Origin: Lachnospiraceae bacterium
GTDB taxonomy: Bacteria > Bacillota > Clostridia > Lachnospirales > Lachnospiraceae
Length of the DNA: 7,371 bases
Reading direction: 5' to 3'
Assembly: GCA_009774585.1 (NCBI GenBank)
Contig: VSOA01000192.1
Location: forward strand, 1 to 7,371
Shown here piece after piece: positions 5,948 to 7,371 of the stretch (position 1 is the first letter of the stretch; each line of letters begins with the position of its first letter). The translations under genes were made by a program, and so were the position numbers. Under the pieces are notes generated by a model, which was given only the letters and a program-made list of their open reading frames with translations, was not told where the DNA came from and made no database searches.

Positions 5948-7371
5948 CTACCTCCTTATTATTCTAAGCCCTTTCGGATAGTGATTCTTAATCTGCCCGT
6001 TCGCCGCCTTGCCAAAGCCAAGCGGATAACCTTCATAAACAAGCAATACCCAGCCTTTCACCGCCTCGTGCAAAAGGCTCTCCCCGCCAAGATACCGTTC
6101 TGCCTCTTCCTCCGTCAAAACTGCCACTCTGTCTGTTTCTTCTATACTAAGTGTAAGTGCCAGTGCGTGAGACGGTTCAATCCGGTTCTTCTTCTCCGTA
6201 CCCAAGTGGAGTCCGGGACGCACTATCTTCATTCCCCTCATGGAAATCATATTCTCCGGAACCAAATAAATCTGTTCGCCAAACATTTCAATCCTGCCAT
6301 GCTGTCTGTCAAACCAATCACCGGATAATCCGATTTCTTCTGTCAGGAATCTTCGGACGTCATTTAGTCCGTTCTGCGTTTTATCGCTCCTATCACTCCC
6401 GGCCTTTCCATTCTTGGCACATACAACGCTCTTCTTCCTGCTTTCTGCGACGTTCTTCCCGCATACGACTGCTATACTCTCCTGCTCAAGCATTCTCAAA
6501 TCCATATTCTGCATTCCGCATTTTCGCAGCCTCGCAATATAATGCCCTTCGCCCTTCAACTTATGCGGCATAAGCCGCATCGTATGCGAAATTCCGTCCG
6601 CCGGTTCCGCAGTCCATTCAGGTCTTCCCTGAACAAACGCAGCGTCATGAGGAATCTCTTCCACCGCAAACTCTTCATGCTCTTTTAAGAACCTGCTGAT
6701 TACCCCCTCATTCTCCTCCGGAGCAAAAGTGCAGGTAGAATAGACGAGCACTCCGCCGGGTCTAAGCATCTTCGCCGCCTCAGACAATATCCCATACTGC
6801 CTGTCCGCGCACATCATAACATGTTCTTTACTCCACTCTGCCACTGCTGTCTCGTCTTTGCGAAACATTCCTTCGCCCGAGCAAGGCGCATCTACTATAA
6901 TTCTATCAAAAAAAATCGGAAAGAACTCTGCCATCCGCTGCGGCGTCTCGCTGCTTACTACACAGTTTCGAACACCCATACGCTCTATATTCTGCGACAG
7001 GATTTTCGCACGACCCGGAATTATTTCATTAGATATGAGTAAGCCTTCCCCCAGCATTCTGCCTGCAATCTGTGTACTCTTACCGCCCGGCGCCGCGCAC
7101 AAATCCAAAATACGTTCGCCCGGCTTCGGGTCCAGAATCTCCACAACAGCCATCGCAGACGGCTCCTGAATATAATAAGCCCCCGCTTCATGCAAAATAT
7201 ACCTTCCCGGCTGTTCAGACGCCCGATAATAATATCCTTCTCGCGCCCAACTGACCGGTTCCAGAGAAAACGGCATTCTCCTTATAAATTCCTCCCCGGA
7301 AGCTTTAAGCGGATTACGGCGCAGACCGTAATATCTCTCTATATCATAGCTTGTCAGAAAATCGTTGTATT
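5948..7371 (-). CDS. rsmF: rRNA cytosine-C5 methyltransferase, RsmF/RsmB-NOP2-sun family, N-terminus beyond the right edge
   Basis: Uses S-adenosylmethionine to make 5-methylcytosine in rRNA; RsmF relatives modify 16S rRNA near C1400-C1407 (family knowledge). The frame stays open to 7371, so Met 7276 is internal: the 31 codons before it include YGLRRNPLKAS, the usual pre-catalytic wording. Numbered from Met 7276 (442 visible residues after it): SAM-binding motif I LDLCAAPGGKS (57-67), motif IV VDAPCSGEGMFRK with Cys132, motif VI STCTFAPEENE with catalytic Cys182, and HKLKGEGHYIARL (238-250). A lysine- and serine-rich linker (about 251-305) follows, then the RsmF C-terminal domains: RPGLHLGT (353-360) and a PUA-like end with VYEGYPLGFGK and NHYPKGLR (about 408-438). 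Both cysteines of the mechanism are present. The exact target bases cannot be read, so the symbol follows domain architecture. It lies 4 bases upstream of the GH13 gene. Only a few dozen residues are probably missing. Confidence 0.9.
   Translation of the reverse strand, partial: YNDFLTSYDIERYYGLRRNPLKASGEEFIRRMPFSLEPVSWAREGYYYRASEQPGRYILHEAGAYYIQEPSAMAVVEILDPKPGERILDLCAAPGGKSTQIAGRMLGEGLLISNEIIPGRAKILSQNIERMGVRNCVVSSETPQRMAEFFPIFFDRIIVDAPCSGEGMFRKDETAVAEWSKEHVMMCADRQYGILSEAAKMLRPGGVLVYSTCTFAPEENEGVISRFLKEHEEFAVEEIPHDAAFVQGRPEWTAEPADGISHTMRLMPHKLKGEGHYIARLRKCGMQNMDLRMLEQESIAVVCGKNVAESRKKSVVCAKNGKAGSDRSDKTQNGLNDVRRFLTEEIGLSGDWFDRQHGRIEMFGEQIYLVPENMISMRGMKIVRPGLHLGTEKKNRIEPSHALALTLSIEETDRVAVLTEEEAERYLGGESLLHEAVKGWVLLVYEGYPLGFGKAANGQIKNHYPKGLRIIRR
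5951..5957 (-). promoter_or_regulatory. Strong Shine-Dalgarno of the GH13 gene, inside the end of the methyltransferase gene
   Basis: AAGGAGG on the minus strand, 7 bases before ATG 5943, embedded in the last codons of the upstream gene, whose TAG is at 5948-5950. Ribosomes finishing the methyltransferase pass over this site, which suggests translational coupling. Confidence 0.8.

Noticed and set aside
7276..7276. Met codon at 7276 as the start of the methyltransferase
   Set aside because: The frame is open for another 31 codons to the window edge, and these encode the conserved YGLRRNPLK stretch that precedes the catalytic domain in this family.

Overview
This window looks like a stretch of chromosome from a low-to-medium GC Firmicute, most likely class Clostridia and probably Lachnospiraceae. 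That placement is inferred from three things: AGGAGG-type ribosome binding sites, use of TTG and GTG starts, and the wording of the proteins, especially the SWKLDG-type NAD-dependent DNA ligase, the RluF-type pseudouridine synthase and the AlgI-type MBOAT protein. All six genes lie on the minus strand, so transcription runs from high to low coordinates. The window is densely coding: the largest gene-free gap is about 124 bases.

Layout in transcription order. (1) 7371-5948 is an rRNA m5C methyltransferase of the RsmF/RsmB-NOP2 family; its N-terminus lies beyond the right edge. (2) 5943-4396 is a cytoplasmic GH13 alpha-glucosidase-like enzyme, starting 4 bases after the methyltransferase stop with its Shine-Dalgarno inside the end of that gene. 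(3) A 124-base gap holds a good sigma-A-type promoter (TTGTAA, 17 bases, TATACT). (4) 4271-2850 is an AlgI/DltB-type MBOAT O-acyltransferase. (5) 2831-1698 is a membrane-anchored SGNH/GDSL-like protein 18 bases downstream. (6) A 97-99-base gap holds a 12-bp tandem repeat with a palindromic core. (7) 1598-861 is an RluF-type 23S rRNA pseudouridine synthase starting at TTG. (8) 832-1 is the N-terminal part of a divergent NAD-dependent DNA ligase, cut by the left edge. Its reading frame stays open to base 1 and so is easy to miss.

Functional reading. The MBOAT and SGNH genes form an envelope O-acylation pair: a multi-span membrane protein that passes acyl groups across the membrane and a surface-facing SGNH enzyme that transfers or removes them on a glycan. 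They sit as an insert with their own promoter between housekeeping genes for rRNA modification (rsmF-like, rluF) and DNA joining (ligA-like). The GH13 enzyme is translationally coupled to the methyltransferase but shares no obvious pathway with it.

Most worth a second look: the DNA ligase, which keeps KxDG but has Ser where the Glu before it is normally found and Ile where the motif IV Lys is normally found; the 12-bp palindromic repeat ahead of rluF; and the GH13 enzyme's non-standard regions I and V with an intact catalytic triad. I see no mobile element, CRISPR array, tRNA or rRNA gene, and no clear case for a wholly new system.
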